This document shows, one piece after another, positions 54,127-62,616 of a stretch of DNA of 64,000 nt (the first letter of the stretch is position 1; the number at the start of each line of letters is the position of its first letter). Origin of the DNA: Niastella vici (GTDB lineage Bacteria; Bacteroidota; Bacteroidia; Chitinophagales; Chitinophagaceae); the NCBI RefSeq assembly GCF_002077945.1, contig NZ_LVYD01000048.1, positions 62,001 through 126,000 of the forward strand, given 5' to 3'. The position numbers were made by a program, and so were the translations under genes. A model generated the notes under the pieces. The model was given only the letters and a program-made list of their open reading frames with translations. It was not told where the DNA came from and ran no database searches.

Positions 54127-54708
54127 TCAATGCATACAGCCCATGTATACATCCTGTTTAACTATTTTTGTGGTTGGAATTTTATTTTTCAGGAGCGCAG
54201 CTACACTATCAGCTGCCTTTTGTTCGGCGTACATGCCGGCTACCGCTACCATTTTTAATTTATCTGCGTTCTCATCATCGAATTCATTCGACATTTCTAT
54301 ACTAACGAAATTACCTTCATGGTATGGTCTTCTTGGATAATATTCACCCCGGTATATTTCATCATCAGAATTGTCTGGAACAACGATCCCTTTTCCTGAT
54401 TTATAAATACGGTCAAGCATACTGAACTTTGAGCTCAGGATGGTAACAGCATTTGATGAAATGCTTTTTAAAGAATCGAAGTTATGGCCGGTAGCCACTT
54501 CAACAATATAATAGGGTGCATTTTGCGAACCGGTGTCAGATACAGAGAGTTTATCAAAATCAATCGCGGTATCAGAAGCAGCTGCTACTTTCAGTGTGTC
54601 TGTTGGAACCTTATTGGCTGAAGCGGGTTTTTGTGAGCAGGAGGCAAGTAGCAATAAAATAACAAAAGAGCTTATTGGTGTAATAGTGCGCCTTACTGGT
54701 GTGTACAT
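54127..54708 (-). CDS. Hypothetical lipoprotein, 193 residues
   Basis: The signal has a lipobox at LLLASCSQKPAS (Cys near 24), so the protein is a lipoprotein. The mature part has a compact alpha/beta region (about 68-190, with APYYIVEVATGHNFDSLKSI and KLKMVAVAGMYAEQKAADSV) whose two halves look like a SPOR-type duplication, which I do not regard as secure. The last residues are DVYMGCMH. It lies between the AAA-ATPase gene and the PNGase F-like gene on the same strand, with about 180 bases on each side. Function unknown. Confidence 0.7.
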   Translation of the reverse strand: MYTPVRRTITPISSFVILLLLASCSQKPASANKVPTDTLKVAAASDTAIDFDKLSVSDTGSQNAPYYIVEVATGHNFDSLKSISSNAVTILSSKFSMLDRIYKSGKGIVVPDNSDDEIYRGEYYPRRPYHEGNFVSIEMSNEFDDENADKLKMVAVAGMYAEQKAADSVAALLKNKIPTTKIVKQDVYMGCMH

Positions 54709-54891
54709 AGTAATTGATTGGGTTTGCCGTAAGAATACAAATAAATTTCATTTCCGGCAACCGGCAACAACAAAACAAATATACAAACGACCTATTACAG
54801 GCTCAGCGAATTGGATGGTCAAAAAGACTTTACCTATAATACCCAAACTCCTTTAACACCTACAATCCATTGTTGAATCTATCCTGCAACC

Positions 54892-56868
54892 CTAGCCGGG
54901 CATCCTTTGCACTACACGTATCCGTTTATTGAAAACCAGTTTGCCTTTTATAAATACTTTCAAATAATATCGTTGTGGTGAGCGGTAAGAAAGATCATAT
55001 TGAAATACACCTTCTTTAAGATTATGATATTGGTGTTCTTCCACCACTTCATTATTGCCGCCATCGGCAACAATTTGAACCAACGGATCTTGTGGCCCAT
55101 TGCTGAAATAATCCATCGTTACATTCCCTTTCGTCATTGTCGGAAACAGACCAACTAATATTTCCTCACTGGGCTTTGACCATTGCAGGCTATCGGGCGA
55201 CACTATAAATTCATAATTCAATGAGTTGCCAAAGTCTGATTCAAAGTTTTTCAACAGCTGTCCTTTTGCATCCAGTAACTGGCAGGTTCCGCGTCCGGCT
55301 TTAACCGCATACCAGAATTCAAGCCCATTTCCTGCTGTATCCTGCACGTCAAAACGATAACCACCCGGCTGCAGCTCAATGGTATCCCTATACAAAGTAT
55401 CTTTTTTGAGCGACCCCAACGGGCGTTCAAAAACGGATTGTCCCGCAACATTTTTAACACTGAAACTATTATCCATGGGCCGGTTATTCGTCCTGAATTG
55501 TATAATGACCTTATTGCCGTGAACGGGAACGCTTTGAAAATTGCTTATGATCTTATTATCGGCCAGGTAGCCGTCCTTTTTGCCGTTTGGCTCATCAATA
55601 ACAACAGCAAACTCATTCAGCCCTTTATTACTTTCAATATTTCCCGGCAAAGAGATCTCTTCGGTTTGATTGAAAGCAAGATCACCTTTCCATTTGAAAA
55701 CCCGGGTAGGAAATCCTTTGGTTCCATACCTGATAAGACAGGAAGTTAAATTCGAAGCGCCATTGTTTTTAATAACGATAACCGGGTTTATACAGGCCGG
55801 ATTCTTTCTGCGGTAAATATCAGTTGTTGATGGCACTATTACTTCTTCGAGCGAAGCATCGGTTGTTGAGGCAGGTGAAGCATATTCGATGAGGTAGGCA
55901 AAAATATTTTCCTGCACATTGCGATCGCTCGTTTGGTAAGGCTCCATTTGAATATCGAATACATTTTCCTGTTTGGCAACGATCGGCTCACTAAGGACCT
56001 CAGGTTGGTTCAAATACCCGGGGCACCAGTTGGCGCGATCGATCACCCAGGTGCCGGCTTGTGGATACAACGGATTATCACCGCATTTTTTCCAGAGGTT
56101 TGTTTTCTTTGCCAGCTTGTTATTCCACCATATTTCCCGGTAACGGCTGCAAAATTCGCCACAATCGGAACTATCCATTCCATGGCCTGTTTGCAATACA
56201 TACAACCGTGCATTAGTGCTTTTGTCTGCGGGTTGAAAGCGGTAAGGGCGCAGCTCATTCTCTATGGGCGCCGCCGCATTCCCATACTGGAACGTGGCGT
56301 TATAAACCGGGTGAAAGGCTACCGGCTGGGCTATTGCCGGTCCTTTAATGAAAGAAAAAGCCAGTTGGATCTTCCAGCCGCGATCTTTATTTTCTTCATA
56401 CCCCGAATGAATATATTCTATTTCAACGCTGTCTCTTAACACCAGACTGAAATCGGTAATCTCAACCTGCCATTGAAAATGCCAGTCTTTTGAAAAAGCG
56501 CCGCCATAAGGCGTAAGCATTTGAGCAATGGTATAGTTGAGAACGGGAGCGCTTTGACTACCCTTCCGTTTCAGCACGATGCGGTCTGAATAATCCCAGT
56601 CGGCACAACGCATGGAATCGGGACAGCCAAATTTCACATACAGCATGATCTTTCGTATGGGCAAATCTTTGCCGGGGAACAGGGCCCAGCGACTGTAGGG
56701 GTTCACGCCTTTTGATGGATCGGTCACCACTTTATCAAATGAAACTACAACGGTGGAAGTATCAGAAGCAAAGGAAACAATTCCCTGCACCATACAGGCA
56801 AACAGAAAGATTGCTGTCCTTTGCCATTTGATAAAAGTTCTGGTTGTTCTCATATTACCTGGCTTCAT
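54892..56868 (-). CDS. PNGase F-like secreted glycoamidase with type IX-like C-terminal domain
   Basis: The start is the ATG at 56868 (658 residues); a TTG three codons upstream is less likely. A signal peptide ends near residue 35 (VSFAS). PNGase F landmarks follow: FGCPDSMRCADWDYSDR, where Asp92 lines up with catalytic Asp60 of PNGase F; DCGEFCSRYREIWW, where Glu238 lines up with Glu206; and WVIDRANWCPG. The position of Glu118 appears to be His154 or nearby. A C-terminal beta domain (about 575-658, with LVGLFPTMTKGNVTMDYF) looks like a type IX sorting domain. The known family removes N-glycans from proteins; activity here is likely but altered residues leave doubt. Confidence 0.82.
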   Translation of the reverse strand: MKPGNMRTTRTFIKWQRTAIFLFACMVQGIVSFASDTSTVVVSFDKVVTDPSKGVNPYSRWALFPGKDLPIRKIMLYVKFGCPDSMRCADWDYSDRIVLKRKGSQSAPVLNYTIAQMLTPYGGAFSKDWHFQWQVEITDFSLVLRDSVEIEYIHSGYEENKDRGWKIQLAFSFIKGPAIAQPVAFHPVYNATFQYGNAAAPIENELRPYRFQPADKSTNARLYVLQTGHGMDSSDCGEFCSRYREIWWNNKLAKKTNLWKKCGDNPLYPQAGTWVIDRANWCPGYLNQPEVLSEPIVAKQENVFDIQMEPYQTSDRNVQENIFAYLIEYASPASTTDASLEEVIVPSTTDIYRRKNPACINPVIVIKNNGASNLTSCLIRYGTKGFPTRVFKWKGDLAFNQTEEISLPGNIESNKGLNEFAVVIDEPNGKKDGYLADNKIISNFQSVPVHGNKVIIQFRTNNRPMDNSFSVKNVAGQSVFERPLGSLKKDTLYRDTIELQPGGYRFDVQDTAGNGLEFWYAVKAGRGTCQLLDAKGQLLKNFESDFGNSLNYEFIVSPDSLQWSKPSEEILVGLFPTMTKGNVTMDYFSNGPQDPLVQIVADGGNNEVVEEHQYHNLKEGVFQYDLSYRSPQRYYLKVFIKGKLVFNKRIRVVQRMPG

Positions 56869-56918
56869 AATGTACAAAGAAAAGCCATTAGCAATACAGT
56901 GAGCATAAAAAAATTGAA

Positions 56919-57071
56919 TTACTTCTTAAGAAGGCGCTTTATATACTCATAGTTACAATCCTTTTCGTCGAGTATTTTCATAACAAACGTTTGCGCTTTT
57001 GTATCAGCGGTAATATTAGTCCAGTTATAGGCATCTTCGGTTTGTTTGGCTAGGAAAGAGACCTGGTTCAT
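56919..57071 (-). CDS. Small hypothetical protein, 50 residues
   Basis: An ATG frame of 50 codons (MNQVSFLAKQTEDAYNWTNI at the start, YEYIKRLLKK at the end) begins 4 bases after the stop of the preceding membrane-protein gene, so it is likely the last gene of that operon. The first 20 residues recall the start of DinB-like proteins (KQTEDAYxWT), which would make this a remnant, but the rest does not fit. It is shorter than most automatic gene cut-offs and may be missed elsewhere. Confidence 0.45.
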   Translation of the reverse strand: MNQVSFLAKQTEDAYNWTNITADTKAQTFVMKILDEKDCNYEYIKRLLKK

Positions 57072-57075
57072 ATAA

Positions 57076-57525
57076 TTATTGTTTATCTGAAAATATTTTC
57101 GGAATTAATTTTCTGCAAACGAAATACGACAAAGTGTTAATCACTCCAAGCATACATCCCATCAGAAAAAGATTCACTGCAACCATTGCCTCTGGTTTTC
57201 CATTTACCAATAATATTAATAGTGATGCTACCGAAATAAATAAAGCAAATGCAAGTATTTTAATTATGTAACTGGAAAAGCCTTTATTATTTACGTGCCT
57301 GTTCAATAGCTCAGCTATGGTCAGTTGATAAAAAGTGGTTATGGCAACTATTACAAAAATACTAACCAGGTAAAAAGTGTTGCTAAGGTTATATACCTCG
57401 CAGTCTTTGACATCGGTCTCTAAAGTATGTTTATCAATAAGCCAAAAACAGCCAACAAAAACAGTCGTTCCAATTGTAACTGGAACGACTGTATTGATCA
57501 ATATGTTAAGAATCTTATTCATCAT
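57076..57525 (-). CDS. Small four-helix membrane protein, unknown
   Basis: The 149-residue protein has four hydrophobic segments (about 12-30, 47-68, 85-108 and 115-137). I do not recognise a family. Its start overlaps the stop of the upstream lipoprotein gene by four bases (ATGA), and a small frame starts 4 bases after its end. This tight packing places it in an operon with the ABC ATPase at 59658. Confidence 0.75.
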   Translation of the reverse strand: MMNKILNILINTVVPVTIGTTVFVGCFWLIDKHTLETDVKDCEVYNLSNTFYLVSIFVIVAITTFYQLTIAELLNRHVNNKGFSSYIIKILAFALFISVASLLILLVNGKPEAMVAVNLFLMGCMLGVINTLSYFVCRKLIPKIFSDKQ

Positions 57526-58136
57526 TTATAATTTTTAGGGTCAAACCCCTCTAAATAACTGATCTTCCATATTCCGTTATTCCCGGATGCTTTTACCTTA
57601 TACATAAACCCACCGCCCCAGGTCCAGGAGAAGGTTGCCTGATCATTAATGATCTTGAGATCTGTAATTCTTAAAATATCCCAAAAATTATCCTGGGGAG
57701 TATCCTGACAATTGCACCAGGGATTGGTATCATCTCCAAATGGTGACAGCTCTCCAACCTGCCAGGTCTTTATTCCATTTTGTAATTCCGAATCAATATG
57801 TGTAGCAATGGCCGCATAATTTGTGATAAACTGCTGGTCGAAATAATTGCTTTTTACAATGGTATTTAGCAGCTTATTATACGCATCCCAATTTATTCCG
57901 GAATATAAAGTATCTGAAGGTTTATTTGTTTCCACATCAAAATCTAAAGGATGATCTATTTTTTCATGCCATTCATACATCTGCCTGACGAGTTTCGTCA
58001 ATGCAATACTGTCCTTACTGTTATCAGCATTTTTAACAGTGGGGCTTTCTACCTTACCAGAGCTTCCTGCATTATTGCAACCTGCTAACAATAATAATGT
58101 ACTTACAATGAAAACAACTGAATTTACAATTTTCAT
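57522..58136 (-). CDS. Hypothetical lipoprotein, 204 residues
   Basis: The signal has a lipobox LLLLAGCNN (Cys near 20). The mature domain is unknown to me: an N-terminal linker, helices with LTKLVRQMYEWHEKIDHPLD, then a beta-rich part with DILRITDLKIINDQATFSWT that resembles lumazine-binding/DUF3828-like folds. Position in a packed operon (16 bases after the permease-like gene, 4-base overlap with the next) suggests a link to the ABC system. Confidence 0.75.
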   Translation of the reverse strand: MKIVNSVVFIVSTLLLLAGCNNAGSSGKVESPTVKNADNSKDSIALTKLVRQMYEWHEKIDHPLDFDVETNKPSDTLYSGINWDAYNKLLNTIVKSNYFDQQFITNYAAIATHIDSELQNGIKTWQVGELSPFGDDTNPWCNCQDTPQDNFWDILRITDLKIINDQATFSWTWGGGFMYKVKASGNNGIWKISYLEGFDPKNYK

Positions 58137-58152
58137 CTTATGAATTTAGTAA

Positions 58153-59646
58153 TTAATTCTCCGGCAACGAATACCACCTCCGGTAAACCTTGTGGATATA
58201 GGTTGCCAGTAAAACGAGTAATAATAACGAACCGCCGATCTCTGCATACAGAAAATAATGGTCCCAAATACCTTTTGGATCAAATGGAGTATCTACCTGT
58301 TTATAATGCCGGTTCCTCGCAATGGCACGACACCAGCCAACGATCACTATAGGCAAAATTGTTATAATAAATACAAACAGGTTGATTCCGATACCTGTTA
58401 TTGCGAATCTTTTTTTGTTTGCCCATGCTGCCAGTGAAAAAATGAAAAACAGGAACACATAAATAACAAACATGGCATAAACAGCTATTTCATCAAAATG
58501 GGAAAATGAAAATAGCAACGCTGAAAAAATAACCAGTAATACGCCCGTCAGCAATGACAGAAAAAATGCGCGCACAGTTGAATGTCTGAAAATAAAGATC
58601 AGCAAAGTGATACCCAGGGTTAAATAATAAAATATTCTCACCCCTTCAGTCAGCCACCTGCCTTCCCAGCGGTATTTCTTTACAACAACATTTGAAATAC
58701 TACTATTTACAGGTTCTAGCTGATATTTATCATAAATCCTCGCAAATGGACCAGGACGCTCAACATCAGCCGCTCCCCAATCCAATTTTTCAGAGTACCT
58801 GTATTTATGAAGCAATACATTTAGTTCTTTACTGATCTTTTCCCGGGCGGCCGGTGCAGGTGGATGCCTATGTATTTTGTGAAAAAGTTCAAAAGCAGTT
58901 AACACCTTCGTTTTTGTATTATCATCTGCTGAATAGCCGGAAACAAAATCAAAGGGCGGCGTATTGTACATCAGATACATGGTATCATTCATCTTAATCA
59001 AACTATCTGTCATGCTCATAGTTCTATAAAACCCTGCAGAATCTAACCTGAAAAAAAGAGGTTTCTCTTTCGCCGTATCTAAATCATTGTAGTCGGAATA
59101 ACGCAATGCATCCTCAGATATTTCATTCTCACTTTTTTTCAGGACTATGGTATCGTATCTCCAGGCTGTCTTATATAAAGAGTATTCCAGCTGGCCTAAT
59201 TTAAAGTTGATATCATTTACATCCCGCACTATTTCTTCGTCGCCATAAGCAATATTTGCTCTAATGCTTTCAACAACCGGATGTACGAAGGCAAACAATA
59301 TAATAATGCCTGTAGCAATAAAATATAAGATAAACGAAACAAGCCCATGCATTGGCTTAATGTTACCATACTTTTTAAATACATTGAACCGAAGCAGGTA
59401 TATAAGCCATACAATAAGCCCTATTACTGAAATAATTGATACAAACCCTATCCAGTATTCAGTGGTGGAGTTGGCCCTTACATCCTTTGGTTCCAGAAAA
59501 CAAAGCGCCGCAAGAGTCAGTATAAACAAAATACCATAATACAATACCAGCTGTATACGCGTACTCCAAATGCCGGGATTATTCAGCAATAATTTCTGCT
59601 CAGCTCTTTTAAGAAACCCTGGCATCAGGGGTCTTTCTATATTCAT
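58153..59646 (-). CDS. Membrane protein with large extracytoplasmic loop, candidate ABC permease
   Basis: The 497-residue protein has about three N-terminal helices (near 30-50, 65-86 and 100-122), a soluble loop of about 200 residues (125-325), then five or so helices (to about 490). Extended loops of this kind occur in ABC exporter permeases, but no conserved motif identifies the family. It starts 11 bases after the ABC ATPase stop. A partner permease is the simplest reading; the substrate is unknown. Confidence 0.7.
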   Translation of the reverse strand: MNIERPLMPGFLKRAEQKLLLNNPGIWSTRIQLVLYYGILFILTLAALCFLEPKDVRANSTTEYWIGFVSIISVIGLIVWLIYLLRFNVFKKYGNIKPMHGLVSFILYFIATGIIILFAFVHPVVESIRANIAYGDEEIVRDVNDINFKLGQLEYSLYKTAWRYDTIVLKKSENEISEDALRYSDYNDLDTAKEKPLFFRLDSAGFYRTMSMTDSLIKMNDTMYLMYNTPPFDFVSGYSADDNTKTKVLTAFELFHKIHRHPPAPAAREKISKELNVLLHKYRYSEKLDWGAADVERPGPFARIYDKYQLEPVNSSISNVVVKKYRWEGRWLTEGVRIFYYLTLGITLLIFIFRHSTVRAFFLSLLTGVLLVIFSALLFSFSHFDEIAVYAMFVIYVFLFFIFSLAAWANKKRFAITGIGINLFVFIITILPIVIVGWCRAIARNRHYKQVDTPFDPKGIWDHYFLYAEIGGSLLLLVLLATYIHKVYRRWYSLPEN

Positions 59647-59657
59647 GGGTAATAGTA

Positions 59658-60788
59658 TTAAATAAAGCGTTTGGTTGAATGGGTAATGTCGCGGAAGTAG
59701 GTAATGGGAATATTTCCTTTGACCAGTTTTGCTAAAATATCCTGTGCCCGCAAAGCGGAGGAAGTAATGGTATAGAAGCCGCCATTATATTGTAATACGC
59801 CCTGTCCATTCAACGCATTCACCAACGCCGCTCTGCTGGCGGTTGTTTCCAGTTCCACCACGAATGCGGTGGCAGTCTTTTCCAGTTCACCGGTCCTGAA
59901 CAAACACGAACCATTTTTGATAAGCAATACAGTATCTGCAATTTTTTCTACCTCGTGCAATTGCTGCGAGCTCAACAGTATGCCCATGGGGTTGTGCACC
60001 GATTTGGCCATGAACTGCAGATCGGTCAAAATGCTTTGCTGTGCATTGATGTCAAGATTGGCTAACGGCTCATCCAATATCAGCAGCCTGGGTTTCTGTA
60101 ATAAAATGCGTGCTATCTCGAACCGGGTGCGGTAGCCGCTGCTGATCTGGCTCCAGGTAAGATGGGCATAAGGCGTGAGATCGAGCCGTTCGAGCATGAA
60201 GTCAACCATAACGTTATTCACTTCACCAGTGACTCCCGAAATGGCTGCGGAAAAGTGGAGATTGTCTTTTAATGATCCATACCACCTGGGTATACGCTGC
60301 GGTATAAATGCGAGGTGGTGTTTTATATCGTAGTGATCAGGTTCTTTTAGCTGTGCAAAATCAAGGTCGCCCGAATCCAATGCCAGTTGCCCCGCTATAC
60401 AACGCAACAGGGTGGTTTTACCATTGCCATTCTCCCCTACCACGCCAATCACATCACCGGTATGTATCTGAAGGCTTATTGGCCGCAAACTGAAATTACC
60501 TGCAGCATACGTTTTAATAATGTCCCGGGCGGTGACCAACAGGGTGGTTTGATAAGTAAACCGTTCGGTAGCATTATTGATCCTGTTCAGTAGTGCATGG
60601 GCCGATTCAAAGAAAGCTGGTGGTACTATCGTTTCTTTATATTGCCGGTAACTTTGGCTAACCTGAATGGCTTCTTTTAGCAATGTCATATCGGCCGTAT
60701 CAAGCGAAGCATCCAGTATCCGTCTTACTGCTAATGAATGGTCATTGTGCTGCAGGTAGCTTTGAATTTCTCCAATTCTTGTATGCAT
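59658..60788 (-). CDS. ABC transporter ATP-binding protein with extra N-terminal region
   Basis: I chose the ATG at 60788 (376 residues); the upstream frame to 60848 is hydrophobic and unlikely. About 85 helical residues precede the ATPase domain. Walker A is GENGNGKTT (near 119), the signature is ISSGYRTRFEIARIL, and Walker B is LLILDEPLANLD. The H-loop position reads SSQQLHEVEKIAD, so His is replaced by Gln. It heads an operon with a permease-like gene, a lipoprotein and two small genes. Substrate unknown; an exporter is more likely than an importer, since no binding protein is visible. Confidence 0.88.
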   Translation of the reverse strand: MHTRIGEIQSYLQHNDHSLAVRRILDASLDTADMTLLKEAIQVSQSYRQYKETIVPPAFFESAHALLNRINNATERFTYQTTLLVTARDIIKTYAAGNFSLRPISLQIHTGDVIGVVGENGNGKTTLLRCIAGQLALDSGDLDFAQLKEPDHYDIKHHLAFIPQRIPRWYGSLKDNLHFSAAISGVTGEVNNVMVDFMLERLDLTPYAHLTWSQISSGYRTRFEIARILLQKPRLLILDEPLANLDINAQQSILTDLQFMAKSVHNPMGILLSSQQLHEVEKIADTVLLIKNGSCLFRTGELEKTATAFVVELETTASRAALVNALNGQGVLQYNGGFYTITSSALRAQDILAKLVKGNIPITYFRDITHSTKRFI

Positions 60789-60914
60789 GGGGTTTTTGGT
60801 TGGTATAAAGATGCAGGAAAAAAAAGAAAATTGAAATACCAAACGCAAAAGCTCCGCCCCTTATTTTCATAAAGTAATGCTAATTCCAAAACAGATGCCG
60901 TATTTTTACTATAC

Positions 60915-60953
60915 AAAAAGTCCCGTCACGGCTACACCAGGACGGGACTTTTT
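60915..60953 (-). terminator. Intrinsic terminator of the GH32 gene
   Basis: AAAAAGTCCCGTC (60915-60927) pairs with GACGGGACTTTTT (60941-60953) around a 13-base loop. On the minus strand the stem is followed by TTTTTGTATAG. It lies 4 bases beyond the GH32 stop codon. Confidence 0.93.
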
Positions 60954-60956
60954 ATT

Positions 60957-62468
60957 TTACCAGATACCCATATAATCAGTATAGAGGATCTTTTTAAAGG
61001 TAGTACCTCCCGGCGATCGAAGGCGTATATGATCAAATGGCTTCGAGGGAAAGAAGATCGAAGTCATAACCGTAATCCCATCATCTGCAAACAATTCCAC
61101 AGAACTAACATCAATGACCAGCTTAAGGTCCATACTACCTGTTTTGCGTAGCCGGGGTGCTACCGCCCGGCCGGCAAAATCTTTCTGAAAATCTACCTTA
61201 CCCGATCTGCTGCGGTCAATATAATATTGCTGTTGCTTACTGTCATATCCAATTTCCAGTTCTTCCCCGGCATCGTTGGCAAGAATGACCGCAAAATCAT
61301 TGGGCTTTTCGAGGTTCAGGTCAAGACGGCCGGGTAATACAATTTTACTGGCTTTCGTACCCACTTCAAATGTATTTTGAACACGTATATTTTGCCAGGC
61401 AACCGGGTTCAGGCGGATCGCATTCAATTCTGCTACCGGCGTTGAAGCTATATACCTGCTCGTACCCGCCTGTTTTATCGTTAACTCGCGGGGTACCGTC
61501 ATCGCATTGCGCCAGGTGGTGGTGGGCACTACGTTCGCATACTGCCAGTTGCTCATCCAACCCAGAAATAGCTTTCTGTTTCCTGTGTTGCTCCAGGTGA
61601 TTCCGGCATATTCATCGGGCCCATAGTCGAGCCATCTGGTAGCGCTATCTGCAGGTGTAAATTTATTACCGTTAAAATCACCCATAAAATATTGGGTAGC
61701 CGAACCGCCATTAGGCCCACCGGGGTTCAGGTTAACGATGAGCACCCACACCTTCTTTCCGTTATCTTCTAGCGTGAAAAGATCGGGACATTCCCATACG
61801 CCACCATGCGCGCCCAGTTCCTTTCCAAATTCGCTTTCTTTTGTCCAGCCCTTTAAATCGGGAGAAGAATAAAAGGTGATCCGGTCTTTGGTGGCCAGGG
61901 TCATGATCCATTTCTTTTCCGGTTCATACCACGATACTTTGGGATCGCGGAAATCGGTAATGCCCGGGTTCTTCAGCACCGGATTACCGGCATATTTCGT
62001 CCAGGTTTTTCCGTTATCGACACTATACGCCAGGCTTTGGTTCTGAAAATTGTTCCGGCCAGCTTTCTCTCCGTTGGGGTCATGATGTGTAAAGATGGCT
62101 ACCAATGGCGGCTGACCATTTTTGCCAAACCCCGATGTATTATTCTTATCCACTACCGCGCTGCCCGAAAATATATAGCCAAGGCTATCGGGGAAAAGTG
62201 CCACCGGCTGCTGCTGCCAGTGAACCAGGTCTTTACTGGTGGCATGCCCCCAATGCATAGGTCCCCATACGGTACTGTCGGGATAATATTGAAAGAATAA
62301 ATGATATACGCCGTTATAATATACCATTCCGTTGGGATCGTTGGTCCATTTTTCGCGGGGCGAAAAATGGACCTGTGGACGATACATTTCATGATATACG
62401 GTCTGTGCATGCAATGATGCGGCACAGCAGGTTGAGATAATACATATAGCAGCAAAAACCAGTCTCAT
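60957..62468 (-). CDS. GH32 family fructan hydrolase (levanase/inulinase/invertase type)
   Basis: The 503-residue protein has a signal peptide (about 1-21, SLHAQ). GH32 catalytic motifs are intact: WTNDPNG (nucleophile Asp near 43), FRDPKV (transition-state Asp) and WECPDLF (acid/base Glu). A C-terminal beta-sandwich follows (about 355-503). The enzyme hydrolyses beta-fructosides such as levan, inulin or sucrose in the periplasm. The SusD gene upstream on the same strand suggests a fructan utilisation locus continuing beyond the window. Confidence 0.95.
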   Translation of the reverse strand: MRLVFAAICIISTCCAASLHAQTVYHEMYRPQVHFSPREKWTNDPNGMVYYNGVYHLFFQYYPDSTVWGPMHWGHATSKDLVHWQQQPVALFPDSLGYIFSGSAVVDKNNTSGFGKNGQPPLVAIFTHHDPNGEKAGRNNFQNQSLAYSVDNGKTWTKYAGNPVLKNPGITDFRDPKVSWYEPEKKWIMTLATKDRITFYSSPDLKGWTKESEFGKELGAHGGVWECPDLFTLEDNGKKVWVLIVNLNPGGPNGGSATQYFMGDFNGNKFTPADSATRWLDYGPDEYAGITWSNTGNRKLFLGWMSNWQYANVVPTTTWRNAMTVPRELTIKQAGTSRYIASTPVAELNAIRLNPVAWQNIRVQNTFEVGTKASKIVLPGRLDLNLEKPNDFAVILANDAGEELEIGYDSKQQQYYIDRSRSGKVDFQKDFAGRAVAPRLRKTGSMDLKLVIDVSSVELFADDGITVMTSIFFPSKPFDHIRLRSPGGTTFKKILYTDYMGIW

Positions 62469-62502
62469 TGTATTAAACAGGATTTGTTTACAATATTCAA
62501 AT

Positions 62503-62614
62503 TGGCCAATGGGGAATGGTCAATGGTCAATAGAACCCAATTGTGCAGGCTTTGAAATAAATAGCGAAGCTCAAAATTGAGACGCCCTTTCACCATTGAC
62601 CATTCACCATTCAC
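62503..62614. repeat. Iterated-word inverted repeat, TGGTCAATGG family
   Basis: The left arm (62503-62532) reads TGGCCAATGGGGAATGGTCA then ATGGTCAATAG. The right arm (62591-62614) reads CACCATTGACCATTCACCAT then TCAC. The loop contains AAATAGCGAAGCT, one base different from AAATAGCGAGGCT in the loop of the GAAGTAAG element at 2554. The right end is 2 bases from the SusD stop codon. Confidence 0.85.
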
Positions 62615-62616
62615 GA

